Assembly (NCBI RefSeq): GCF_002688565.1
Contig: NZ_CP024011.1
Span: forward strand, 620,001-684,000
Source: Acinetobacter sp. LoGeW2-3
GTDB lineage: Bacteria > Pseudomonadota > Gammaproteobacteria > Pseudomonadales > Moraxellaceae
Reading direction: 5' to 3'
Length of the DNA stretch: 64,000 nt
How positions within the stretch are numbered: the stretch's first letter is position 1; every line of letters starts with the position of its first letter. The position numbers were made by a program, and so were the translations under genes. Shown here piece by piece: positions 56,961 to 64,000 of this stretch. The notes under the pieces were generated by a model. It was not told the DNA's origin, did not search any database, and saw only the letters and a program-made list of their open reading frames with translations.

Positions 56961-57506
56961 TTAAATCGTATTATCCAGACGATAGTAAGTGTATTTCACT
57001 TCTGGGCTGCGATAGACCGCATAGCCTGCTTGTCTAAAGTCTGATACCCAAGCCGAACCTGAATAAGCGGCAATATGGCCATACTTATGTTGTGAAGTAC
57101 GGTCAATGATATAGATATCACCCTTTTTCGGACGGTCAAATGACAGGTTAATTTTGCGGTAGCCCAATTGCTGTAAGGTGCTACCCCAGTCAGCTGCAGC
57201 GACAGGGTGGTTTACGATTTTAGCACCTGAAGATTGCAGGCCGATGCGAATACTACGCGCACACATCTGGGTACTCTTATTGCGAGTAATGCCTTGCAAA
57301 TAATTGGTGAATTTTTCAATATCAAAACGCTGACCGTTCATCACGCTAAAGGTTTTACGTGATTCAGACGTTTTGTTGCGGGCAGTTTCAGTTGCTTTGC
57401 GTTGTGACTGACCTTTGGAATTTTTTCCCGACTGGGAACGAATTATGACGTTCGCTTGAACAGGAGCATGAACTTCACTCATATTCACTTGATGATCATA
57501 AATCAT
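56961..57506 (-). CDS. Cysteine amidase-like (NlpC/P60 or CHAP superfamily) protein
   Basis: A 181-residue protein with a papain-like amidase arrangement: Cys82 in TQMCARSIRIGLQSSGAK, KKGDIYIID, His144 in HKYGHIAAYSG and an acidic residue in SDFRQ. These suggest cleavage of peptidoglycan peptides. The N-terminal 55 residues are basic and low-complexity, without signal peptide or membrane helix. Start uncertain: ATG 57506 has GAGGAG 13 nt upstream; ATG 57545 and 57482 lack a good SD. It could be a secretion-system effector, a phage-derived lysin or a housekeeping enzyme. Confidence 0.6.
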   Translation of the reverse strand: MIYDHQVNMSEVHAPVQANVIIRSQSGKNSKGQSQRKATETARNKTSESRKTFSVMNGQRFDIEKFTNYLQGITRNKSTQMCARSIRIGLQSSGAKIVNHPVAAADWGSTLQQLGYRKINLSFDRPKKGDIYIIDRTSQHKYGHIAAYSGSAWVSDFRQAGYAVYRSPEVKYTYYRLDNTI

Positions 57507-57924
57507 ATTAAACCAAGTACTCCTCGCCCTTATGCAGGCGTTCATATATTTTGACAGGTCCGAATACTAGCCCCATTAATGTTATTTTTCACGTTCAAAA
57601 TGTAAAAAAATTTATCAATATTTGATCAATTAAATCTAAACTCCTATTCTGCATAGAATTATTAAAATCCATTCAGTTACAAAAAAGTCTATTATTAAGT
57701 TTTATTGAATAATAAATTGATTAATTGATCTATTTTTAGACAAAAATATTATAAAAATTAGTCAGATCCTGAGCTAATTAACACTTTTTCATGTTCTCTA
57801 CGTAATCGCATCTTATTGAAAACAAACACAACATTTCACTACATGATTACATCTTCTTTTTAATAGCTTCATGTTTAGACTGATTGAGCACGAAAACATT
57901 GACTGAAATAAAACGGAGAAAATA
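57507..57924. other. Very AT-rich divergent gap
   Basis: About 420 bp between the amidase-like gene and the lipocalin gene, mostly A and T with oligo-T/A runs, consistent with curved or H-NS-bound DNA. The promoters of both genes must be here. No gene or RNA is seen. Confidence 0.45.
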
Positions 57925-58416
57925 ATGAGTCATGATATCCCGACCGTTTCAAATTTTAATCTCACCCAATATTTAGGCACCTGGTATGAAATTGCCCGCC
58001 TGCCAATGAAACATCAGCCTGAAGACAGTACCGATATCTCAGCTGTTTATAGCCTGAATGAAAGTGGTACCGTACGTGTTCAGAACCGCTGTCTGGATGG
58101 TGATGGCAAGCTGGATGAATCCATTGGTGAAGCAACCATTGTCGATGCTGAGAATGCCAAACTTGAAGTCAGCTTCCTGCCAGAAGGCTTACGCTGGGTT
58201 CCATTTACCAAGGGAGATTATTGGGTATTGAAGCTGGATGGTAACTATCAAACAGCATTGGTCGGTGAGCCAAGCATGAAATATCTATGGCTGTTACACC
58301 GCACCCCAACCATTGATGAAGCGACCAAACAGGAATATCTGGCTTATGCACAATCGCTCGGTTATGACCTGTCTGATCTGATTGATACGGTACATACCGG
58401 TAAGCCAACTGCTTAA
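57925..58416 (+). CDS. Lipocalin family protein (Blc-like) without export signal
   Basis: A 163-residue lipocalin with an intact first motif YLGTWYEIARLPM, AVYSLNESGTVRVQNRC and the closing YLWLLHRTPTID. Unlike E. coli Blc it starts MSHDIPTVSNFNLTQYLG with no signal peptide or lipobox, so it appears cytosolic. Lipocalins carry lipids or hydrophobic molecules. SD GGAG lies about 7 nt upstream. Confidence 0.88.
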   Translation: MSHDIPTVSNFNLTQYLGTWYEIARLPMKHQPEDSTDISAVYSLNESGTVRVQNRCLDGDGKLDESIGEATIVDAENAKLEVSFLPEGLRWVPFTKGDYWVLKLDGNYQTALVGEPSMKYLWLLHRTPTIDEATKQEYLAYAQSLGYDLSDLIDTVHTGKPTA

Positions 58417-58426
58417 AGTGGACTGT

Positions 58427-58455
58427 AAAAAGGCATCCTTTGTGGGTGCTTTTTT
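58427..58455 (+). terminator. Terminator after the lipocalin gene
   Basis: GCATCC/GGGTGC stem (one G-U pair) with loop TTTGT, flanked by A and T runs. Confidence 0.75.
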
Positions 58456-58586
58456 ATTGCATTTTCTCTTAACTAGATTCATTTTCCAGTCGATGTGGAA
58501 GTTTTGAAAAAATGTTATGATGAGCGCAATTTTAAATTGCTCAGTTCAAAGAGAAGCAATTTTTCAACGAATTTTAAGAGAGACTT

Positions 58587-59429
58587 ATGCGCCAATACCT
58601 TGACCTTTTACAACATATCCTCGACAACGGCGGCGATAAAGGCGACCGTACCGGTACTGGTACGCGTTCGGTATTTGGTCATCAAATGCGCTTTGATCTT
58701 TCCAAAGGTTTCCCTTTACTAACCACCAAAAAAGTTCACTTCCGTTCGATTGTGATTGAACTGCTGTGGTTCCTGAAAGGCGATACCAACGTTCAATACC
58801 TAAAAGATAATAAAGTCAGCATTTGGGATGAATGGTCCACTGCAGAACAGACTGCACGTTTTGGCCGCCCAGAAGGTGAGCTTGGTCCAGTGTATGGTCA
58901 TCAGTGGCGTAACTTTGGCGCTACTAAAAATGAAGATGGTAGCTATAACAATGATGGTTTTGACCAGATTAAATGGCTGGTTAATGAAATCAAGACCAAT
59001 CCGAATTCACGCCGTCTGATCGTGTCTGGCTGGAACCCGAATGAAGCAGGTCAAGTGGCGCTGCCACCTTGCCATACCTTGTTCCAGTTCTTCGTACATA
59101 ATGGCAAACTGTCTTGCCAGTTATATCAACGTAGTGCGGATGTTTTTTTAGGCGTACCATTTAATATCGCCAGCTATGCCCTGCTCACCCATATGATCGC
59201 GCAAGTCTGTGAGCTGGACGTCGGTGATTTTGTCTGGACCGGTGGTGATACACACTTATATGCTAACCATTTTGAACAAGCACAGCTTCAACTTAGCCGT
59301 GAACCACTTGGTCTGTGTCAGTTAAAACTGAATCCTGAAATCAAAGATCTGTTCGATTTCAAATTCGAAGATATTGAAATTGTGGGTTATGAATCCCATC
59401 CAGGAATTAAAGCGCCAGTCGCGGTTTAA
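58587..59429 (+). CDS. thyA: Thymidylate synthase
   Basis: Makes dTMP from dUMP with methylene-tetrahydrofolate. The 280-residue product has [13 protein letters not shown], the catalytic cysteine in [40 protein letters not shown] and the C-terminal IKAPVAV. It is slightly longer than the E. coli enzyme because of an insert around residues 85-125. folA follows 95 bp on, after a terminator; DHFR regenerates the folate that ThyA oxidises. Confidence 0.97.
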   Translation: MRQYLDLLQHILDNGGDKGDRTGTGTRSVFGHQMRFDLSKGFPLLTTKKVHFRSIVIELLWFLKGDTNVQYLKDNKVSIWDEWSTAEQTARFGRPEGELGPVYGHQWRNFGATKNEDGSYNNDGFDQIKWLVNEIKTNPNSRRLIVSGWNPNEAGQVALPPCHTLFQFFVHNGKLSCQLYQRSADVFLGVPFNIASYALLTHMIAQVCELDVGDFVWTGGDTHLYANHFEQAQLQLSREPLGLCQLKLNPEIKDLFDFKFEDIEIVGYESHPGIKAPVAV

Positions 59430-59452
59430 ATTTCCCAAACCGAATAAAATTC

Positions 59453-59481
59453 AAATCCCACTTTGCTTAAAGTGGGATTTT
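59453..59481 (+). terminator. Terminator of thyA
   Basis: AAATCCCACTTT/AAAGTGGGATTT stem with loop GCTT. Confidence 0.9.
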
Positions 59482-59524
59482 GCATTTTAATAGCAATAAT
59501 TTTTATTTGTTTTTGAGTATAGGT

Positions 59525-60037
59525 ATGGCATTTCAGGATTTAGAAGTCGTTCATGTCGTTGCAATGGATCAGCAGCGCTGTATTGGTAAGGACAATGACC
59601 TGCCTTGGCATATCTCAGCAGATCTCAAACACTTTAAGGAAATCACCCAAGGCGGTGTAATTGTAATGGGACGTAAAACGCTTGAGTCCATGGGTCGTGC
59701 CCTGCCTAAACGCGTGAACTGGGTGATTACCCGTGATGCTGAGTGGTCTTTTGAAGGCGTTAAGGTCGCGCATACCATTGAAGATGCTTTGACCCAGGCT
59801 ATAGCAGATGTAAAAGCTTCGGAAAAACCAGAGTCTATTTACATTATTGGTGGCGGTGAAATCTTCAAACAGACCATGCCGATTGCTGACCGTCTGGAGC
59901 TGACCCATGTAGAACTAGATGTACAAGGTCATGCCTATTACCCAGAAATTCCGGTTGAGTTCAAAAAGGTTGCTTCCGAGTCACATATCGACGACAAAAC
60001 CGGGATTGCTTTTGAGTTCGCAACTTATAGAAAATAA
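59525..60037 (+). CDS. folA: Dihydrofolate reductase
   Basis: NADPH-dependent reduction of dihydrofolate; trimethoprim target. ATG 59525 gives 170 residues and fits the family. An in-frame ATG at 59480 lies inside the thyA terminator and would add 15 non-homologous residues. Motifs: HVVAMDQQRCIGKDNDLPWHISADLKHFKEIT, VIVMGRKTLESMGRALP and IYIIGGGEIFKQTM. Start context is weak (GAGTATAGGT). Confidence 0.95.
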   Translation: MAFQDLEVVHVVAMDQQRCIGKDNDLPWHISADLKHFKEITQGGVIVMGRKTLESMGRALPKRVNWVITRDAEWSFEGVKVAHTIEDALTQAIADVKASEKPESIYIIGGGEIFKQTMPIADRLELTHVELDVQGHAYYPEIPVEFKKVASESHIDDKTGIAFEFATYRK

Positions 60038-60065
60038 AGAATAATTTTTAATTAAAGATTCCACT

Positions 60066-61112
60066 ATGCATGCACAGGGAAATCCTGCACCCCACTGGCT
60101 ATTCTGGTTACTAAACGCAGTATTTACCCTGTTTGTGATTGCTTCGAGTTTTTGGCTGTGCCTGGCGATCTGGGTGCAGCAACCCTTAGGGCTAATTGGC
60201 AGTTCTGTACTGATTGGTCTTTGGATTGTTTTAGCCTGTGCCGTTCTCGGTATTTATTTTAGCCGTCATCTAATCTCACGTGGCATTGATACTATTCTTT
60301 ATATTCTGGCTTTCCTGTTTAGCCTGTTCTGGTATTTCAGTCTGGATGCCCGTCAGGACCGGGAGTGGAATCCTGAAGTTGCCCGTATTCTCAGTTATGA
60401 ACAGCAAGGCGATCAAGTTACCCTGCATAATGTGCGGAATTTTGTCTGGCAGCCAAATGGTAAATATATTGAGCGCTGGGAAAGCCGCAGCTTCGATTTA
60501 AACCAGATCACTGGTGTCAATGTCATTACCTCTTACTGGATGGGGCCGCATATTGCCCATACCTTGGTAAGTTTCGACTTTGCTGATCAGAAACCGTTGA
60601 CCTTCTCCATCGAAATCCGTAAAGAAAAAAATGAAGATTTTTCTGCCATTGGCGGTTTCTTCCGCAAGTTTGAACTGAGTCTGGTCGCTGCGGATGAACA
60701 CGATATTATCTACACACGTAGCAATACCCGCGGTGAGCAAGTTTATTTCTTTCCGGTGAATATGCCGCAGGATCAGGCCAAAGCGCTATTTAAAGAATAT
60801 CTGAATAAGGTCGATGATCTGGCGCAGCAGCCAAAGTGGTATAACACCTTGACCAGTAATTGCACCACACTGGTATTTGATATGGTACAAGCCGTTTCAC
60901 AAAAACCCTTACCGACCGATTATCGCCTGATTGCATCAGGTTATTTGCCGAATTATATGTATGACCTGCAAGCCTTAAATCAGGATTGGGACTTGACCAC
61001 TTGGTATGCCAAGGCGCATGTCAATCCAAGGGTGAAAGAGTTTGCTCAGGTCAGCAGCGAACAGTATTCTATTTTACTTCGTCAGGGATTACCTGCTCCG
61101 CAAGCACAATAA
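60066..61112 (+). CDS. DUF4105 (Lnb N-terminal-like) membrane protein
   Basis: A 348-residue inner membrane protein with three N-terminal helices (about 10-35, 40-62 and 68-92). A DUF4105 domain follows, marked by RSFDLNQITGVNVITSYWMGPHIAHTLVSFDF, EDFSAIGGFFRKFELSLVAADEHDIIYTR and WYNTLTSNCTTLVFDMV, where the Cys and nearby His/Asn resemble a papain-like site. The domain is related to the N-terminus of lacto-N-biosidase; its activity is unproven. It follows folA by 28 bp and may be cotranscribed. Confidence 0.82.
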   Translation: MHAQGNPAPHWLFWLLNAVFTLFVIASSFWLCLAIWVQQPLGLIGSSVLIGLWIVLACAVLGIYFSRHLISRGIDTILYILAFLFSLFWYFSLDARQDREWNPEVARILSYEQQGDQVTLHNVRNFVWQPNGKYIERWESRSFDLNQITGVNVITSYWMGPHIAHTLVSFDFADQKPLTFSIEIRKEKNEDFSAIGGFFRKFELSLVAADEHDIIYTRSNTRGEQVYFFPVNMPQDQAKALFKEYLNKVDDLAQQPKWYNTLTSNCTTLVFDMVQAVSQKPLPTDYRLIASGYLPNYMYDLQALNQDWDLTTWYAKAHVNPRVKEFAQVSSEQYSILLRQGLPAPQAQ

Positions 61113-61213
61113 AATCCACTTTTTGGGTGAACCAAAAGATACAAATTGTATTGGTATCATTCTATTTTTTCTGTTTATATACAGTGATGTATCAAAGAAA
61201 AAGAGTAAGTCCA

Positions 61214-61675
61214 ATGTTAAAAAAAGTGACCGCAATTGCAATGTTCGTTTCAGCACTGGCAATAACAGGCTGTCAAACCACACCAGACCAGACGTCTTCT
61301 CAGGCAGTTGAAAATCTTCAGCAACTTCAGAACCGTACCTGGATTGTCACCCACATTGGCAGTACCGAAATCAGCACTGCACCTACAGCACGCAATATCC
61401 CAAGCCTACAATTTGATGCCGCCACTCAGCGTGTAACAGGTGCGGATGGCTGTAACCGCATTATGGGCAGCTATACTGCAGGTAAAGATACTTTGAACCT
61501 GAGCCAGATGGCAGGTACAAAAATGGCTTGCATGAACAATGACAATATCGATCAGAAGTTCAATGAAGCTCTGGCAAAAGTAACCCATTATCAGGTGTTC
61601 GGTAAAACCCTGAAGCTGCTCGACAGTTATGGTAATCCAGTGATTCAACTCGCAAGCCCGGTTCAACCACGCTAA
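61214..61675 (+). CDS. META-domain (HslJ-like) lipoprotein
   Basis: A 153-residue lipoprotein. ATG 61214 gives a lipoprotein signal (MLKKVTAIAMFVSALAITGC, Cys20); a longer frame from 60986 only overlaps the preceding gene. The META domain is seen in NRTWIVTHIG, SLQFDAATQRVTGADGCNRIMGSYTAG, LNLSQMAGTKMACMN and FNEALAKVTHYQVFGKTLKLLDSYG. HslJ relatives are heat-inducible outer membrane proteins linked to novobiocin tolerance. Confidence 0.87.
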   Translation: MLKKVTAIAMFVSALAITGCQTTPDQTSSQAVENLQQLQNRTWIVTHIGSTEISTAPTARNIPSLQFDAATQRVTGADGCNRIMGSYTAGKDTLNLSQMAGTKMACMNNDNIDQKFNEALAKVTHYQVFGKTLKLLDSYGNPVIQLASPVQPR

Positions 61676-61684
61676 TAATTAAAT

Positions 61685-61711
61685 AAAAAGCCTGTTTTTA
61701 CAGGCTTTTTT
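61685..61711 (+). terminator. Terminator after the META lipoprotein gene
   Basis: AAAAAGCCTGT/ACAGGCTTTTT stem with loop TTTT. Confidence 0.92.
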
Positions 61712-61768
61712 CTATTCAGTATTTACAGCGTAGAATAGAAGCAGAGATTCAGAATTAAGGACAAGATT

Positions 61769-62287
61769 ATGCAACAGGCCCTATTTGGTGGTGGATGCTT
61801 TTGGTGTACCGAAGCGGTATTCCTGCAGATTCGTGGTGTCAGCAAAGTCGTCAGTGGCTATGCAGGTGGACATAACGAGAATCCAACTTATGAACAGGTT
61901 TGCGATGGCAATACCAACCATGCCGAAGTGATTCTGATCGATTTTGATGAAAGCCAGATCAGCTTTAAGCAATTGCTGGATGTATTCTTTGCGACTCATG
62001 ATCCAACCACACTAAATCGTCAGGGTAATGATGTCGGCACACAGTATCGTTCTGTGATTTATTATCTGAACGAAGAACAGCAACAGCAGTCACAAGCAGC
62101 GATTGATGCACTCAAGGCCGAAGGCCTGAATGTGGTAACGGAACTCAGCCCTGCTCCAACTTTCTATCCCGCTGAAGATTATCACCAGAACTTCTTTGCC
62201 AAGAATCCAACTCAGGGGTACTGCAATTTTGCCATTCCGCCAAAACTGAATAAGCTGCGTGCCAAATTTGTAGAGCTGCTGAAATAA
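61769..62287 (+). CDS. msrA: Peptide-methionine (S)-S-oxide reductase
   Basis: Repairs methionine-S-sulfoxide in proteins. The 172-residue product has the [12 protein letters not shown] active site (catalytic Cys in the GCFW motif), [26 protein letters not shown] and [19 protein letters not shown]. It has no signal peptide, so it acts in the cytosol. Converges on exbD. Confidence 0.97.
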   Translation: MQQALFGGGCFWCTEAVFLQIRGVSKVVSGYAGGHNENPTYEQVCDGNTNHAEVILIDFDESQISFKQLLDVFFATHDPTTLNRQGNDVGTQYRSVIYYLNEEQQQQSQAAIDALKAEGLNVVTELSPAPTFYPAEDYHQNFFAKNPTQGYCNFAIPPKLNKLRAKFVELLK

Positions 62288-62303
62288 GACAATCAACTGT
62301 CAT

Positions 62304-62335
62304 AAAAAAAGCGACCACATCGGGTCGCTTTTTTT
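62304..62335. terminator. Bidirectional terminator between msrA and exbD
   Basis: GCGACC/GGTCGC stem with a 6-nt loop flanked by A7 and T7 runs. Confidence 0.93.
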
Positions 62336-62348
62336 GATCTTGGGAAAA

Positions 62349-62753
62349 TCAGTTATCTGTTGCAAAGGCAATATCGCTGAGTCCGGCTCCACTCGCGCGT
62401 GACATCACTTGAGCGACAGTGTCATAACGTGATTCTTTGTCTGCTTTCAATACAATCGTTGGCTGACGCTCTGCCTGACCTGCTTCATTGAAACGGGTTT
62501 CTAACTGTTCCAGGCTAAGCACATCGCCATTCCATGCTACATCACCCTGAGAGTTAATGCTGATGGTGATATTCTCTGGCGGAAGATCAACAATTTCCGC
62601 TGTGGTTTGTGGTAAGGTTAATGGAATTGATGGGTTCGCAACGGTCGCTGTCACCAGGAAGATGATCATCAATACCAACATAATGTCGATCAGGGGAATG
62701 AGGTTCATCTCATTCATGCCTGTATCGTTGTCTTCACCCAATTGAAAAGCCAT
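62349..62753 (-). CDS. exbD: Biopolymer transport protein ExbD
   Basis: Inner membrane proton-channel subunit of the TonB energy-transduction complex. The 134-residue product has one helix (about 17-38, LIPLIDIMLVLMIIFLVTA) with the essential Asp in PLIDIM, then a periplasmic domain. Its start overlaps the exbB stop by one base (TAATG), giving fixed coupling. Last gene of tonB-exbB-exbD. Confidence 0.95.
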   Translation of the reverse strand: MAFQLGEDNDTGMNEMNLIPLIDIMLVLMIIFLVTATVANPSIPLTLPQTTAEIVDLPPENITISINSQGDVAWNGDVLSLEQLETRFNEAGQAERQPTIVLKADKESRYDTVAQVMSRASGAGLSDIAFATDN

Positions 62754-63373
62754 TAAACTTGACCTCCCACTAAATTATCTTGTGCTACTTTTGCTTCAGC
62801 TTTCTTCGCAGATTCCTGTTGCAACATGGTATCGATCAACAAGCTATGTGCATGGTCTTGCAGTTCATTGCTTAACGTACGGTTAAAACGTACCGCGATG
62901 TTATAAGCCAATACCGCTGGAATCGCTACTGCTAAACCCAGACCTGTCATGATCAACGCTTCACCGACTGGCGTTGCAACTTGAGCCAGACCCGCCTGAC
63001 CGCTCTTACCTACTGCGACCAATGCATGGAAGATGCCCCATACCGTACCGAACAGACCTACGAAAGGTGCAATTGATGCGATGGTACCCAGAACTGAAAC
63101 ACCTTTTTCAGCATTGGCTTTTTCAGCTGAAATCTGGCGTAGTAATGCTTGTTCAGCCACTGCTTTGCGCTGTTCAAAACCCAAAGGCGCCATTTTAGAT
63201 TTCAGTTTATCTAAGGCTGTAGACAACTGTGCATAAGCCACTTGCTTGAGTTGGCGTGTACTGAGTAAACGTAGTACAAAGATGGTCCATGTCGCAATCG
63301 ACATTGCCAGTAATACAAAATAAAGTGTCTTACTGACTGCATCAGCATGTTGCCAATAAACTGAAAAGTTCAT
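62753..63373 (-). CDS. exbB: MotA/TolQ/ExbB proton channel protein
   Basis: Pentameric inner membrane partner of ExbD. The 206-residue product has three helices (about 15-38, 105-125 and 140-162), the GLFGTVWGIFHAL and TPVGEALIMTGLGLAVAIPAVLAYN conserved blocks and a cytoplasmic loop. SD AGGAG lies 7 nt before the ATG. It follows tonB by 25 bp. It powers receptors such as the PiuA-like one at 43130. Confidence 0.95.
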   Translation of the reverse strand: MNFSVYWQHADAVSKTLYFVLLAMSIATWTIFVLRLLSTRQLKQVAYAQLSTALDKLKSKMAPLGFEQRKAVAEQALLRQISAEKANAEKGVSVLGTIASIAPFVGLFGTVWGIFHALVAVGKSGQAGLAQVATPVGEALIMTGLGLAVAIPAVLAYNIAVRFNRTLSNELQDHAHSLLIDTMLQQESAKKAEAKVAQDNLVGGQV

Positions 63374-63398
63374 ATTCGAACTCCTAATGGGTTAGCCG

Positions 63399-64000
63399 TT
63401 ATCTGGTAATCTGGAAGTCAAAAGGTTGCTCAACACGTGTTGGATAAGCAACGCCATTTTCAACATATTTGGTCAATTGTGCACGACGTACAGCATTTTC
63501 CACCTTACGGTTAATCGAAGGACTGCAGCTTGAATTACGTGCTGTCGCAGACACCACCTTGCCCTGCTCATTCGCAGAGATATCTACCACCATTGAGCAG
63601 GAGCTTTTCAATTCACCCGCTGACATTGATACTTTTGGCGTACGTAACCAGGTCACCCCACCACCCAGAGAAACACTCTTCGGAGATGGAAGTGCAGGCG
63701 GTGCCGGTGGCGCAACAGGCGCAGGCGGTGCCACAGGTGCTGGTGGAGGTGTCGGAGCAACTTTCGTTTCTTTTACAACCGTTGGTGCAACTGGCGTTGG
63801 CGTCGGTTTTGCTTCAACTGGTTTCGGTGCCACGACCTTAGGCGCTTCAGCCTTCTTCACTTCCTGGATTTTTTCAACTTTCTTCGGAGGTGGTGGCAAC
63901 GGTTTTTCAACAATCTTGACCTCTTTCGGCTTCGGCGGCTCTTTCTTCGGCTCAGGCTTTGGCTTCGGAAGTAATGGTTTTGGTGCTTCCTGTAGTTTCA
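63399..64000 (-). CDS. tonB: Energy transducer TonB, N-terminus beyond the window
   Basis: The frame is open to base 64000, so about 200 C-terminal codons are seen. Most is the periplasm-spanning linker with Pro-Lys/Glu repeats (PKPKPEPKKEPPKPKEV), then Val/Thr/Pro and Ala-Pro-Pro runs (APVAPPAPVAPPAPPALP). A TonB C-terminal domain ends in YPTRVEQPFDFQITR. It couples the proton-motive force to outer membrane receptors. First gene of tonB-exbB-exbD; its promoter and membrane anchor lie outside the window. Confidence 0.9.
   Translation of the reverse strand, partial: KLQEAPKPLLPKPKPEPKKEPPKPKEVKIVEKPLPPPPKKVEKIQEVKKAEAPKVVAPKPVEAKPTPTPVAPTVVKETKVAPTPPPAPVAPPAPVAPPAPPALPSPKSVSLGGGVTWLRTPKVSMSAGELKSSCSMVVDISANEQGKVVSATARNSSCSPSINRKVENAVRRAQLTKYVENGVAYPTRVEQPFDFQITR

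Noticed and set aside
60986..61213. 76-residue N-terminal extension of the META lipoprotein
   Set aside because: It overlaps the preceding gene out of frame and would bury the lipoprotein signal that starts at 61214.
1..64000. Mobile elements, tRNA or rRNA genes, prophage
   Set aside because: I looked for transposase or integrase proteins, GGTTCGAATCC-type T-arms and attachment repeats and found none convincing.

Overview
The window is a chromosomal segment of a Moraxellaceae bacterium, almost certainly an Acinetobacter species. This rests on the gene content, the leuS-lptE-holA and metX-metW pairs, FabI as enoyl reductase, the AT-rich intergenic DNA and the protein sequences themselves. It is densely packed housekeeping DNA. 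I see no transposase, integrase, phage module, CRISPR array, rRNA or tRNA.

Layout. 1-3.4 kb: 3' part of leuS, then lptE and holA, with a bacteriohemerythrin converging on holA. 3.4-8.7 kb: a macA-macB-outer membrane lipoprotein efflux operon with a Fur-like box upstream. 8.7-16.6 kb: a large Sel1-repeat membrane protein, tcdA, orn, rsgA, the run rhodanese-grxC-secB, a cytochrome b562 and fabI. 16.7-21 kb: a TatD nuclease with two paralogous lipoproteins, then prfC. 21.3-30.1 kb: a thioesterase, an MHYT-GGDEF-EAL protein, the protease prc, nagZ, a methyltransferase and an alpha/beta hydrolase with a PilZ-like C-terminus. 30.4-38.3 kb: proA, ackA-pta, a DUF2171 protein, an unlisted 29-residue membrane peptide behind a PhoB-type promoter, and class I fumarase. 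38.3-42.6 kb: a lipoprotein, then clpX, clpP and tig. 43-47.3 kb: an iron-uptake cluster (PiuA-like TonB receptor, PiuC dioxygenase, flavin hydroxy-acid oxidase) behind a Fur-like box. 47.6-53.1 kb: leuA with a folded leader, then metX-metW-Sel1, a GNAT and rdgB. 53.4-64 kb: an AEC permease, a TANGO2-like protein, lgt, two small membrane proteins, a cysteine amidase-like protein, a lipocalin, thyA-folA, a DUF4105 protein, a META lipoprotein, msrA and the 3' part of tonB-exbB-exbD.

Themes. Iron appears three times: the Fur-boxed efflux operon, the piuA-piuC cluster and the TonB-ExbB-ExbD motor. Envelope and lipoprotein biogenesis recur (lptE, lgt, secB, prc, nagZ). Protein quality control is grouped (tig, clpP, clpX), as is sulfur and redox repair (grxC, msrA, metX-metW). 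Cyclic-di-GMP has both a likely turnover enzyme and a likely receptor about 5 kb apart.

The signals most worth following are the 29-residue peptide with its near-consensus Pho box, the neighbouring TGTCAT array upstream of fumarase, the hydrolase-PilZ fusion, the Fur-like box on the MacAB-type operon, and the structured leuA leader.
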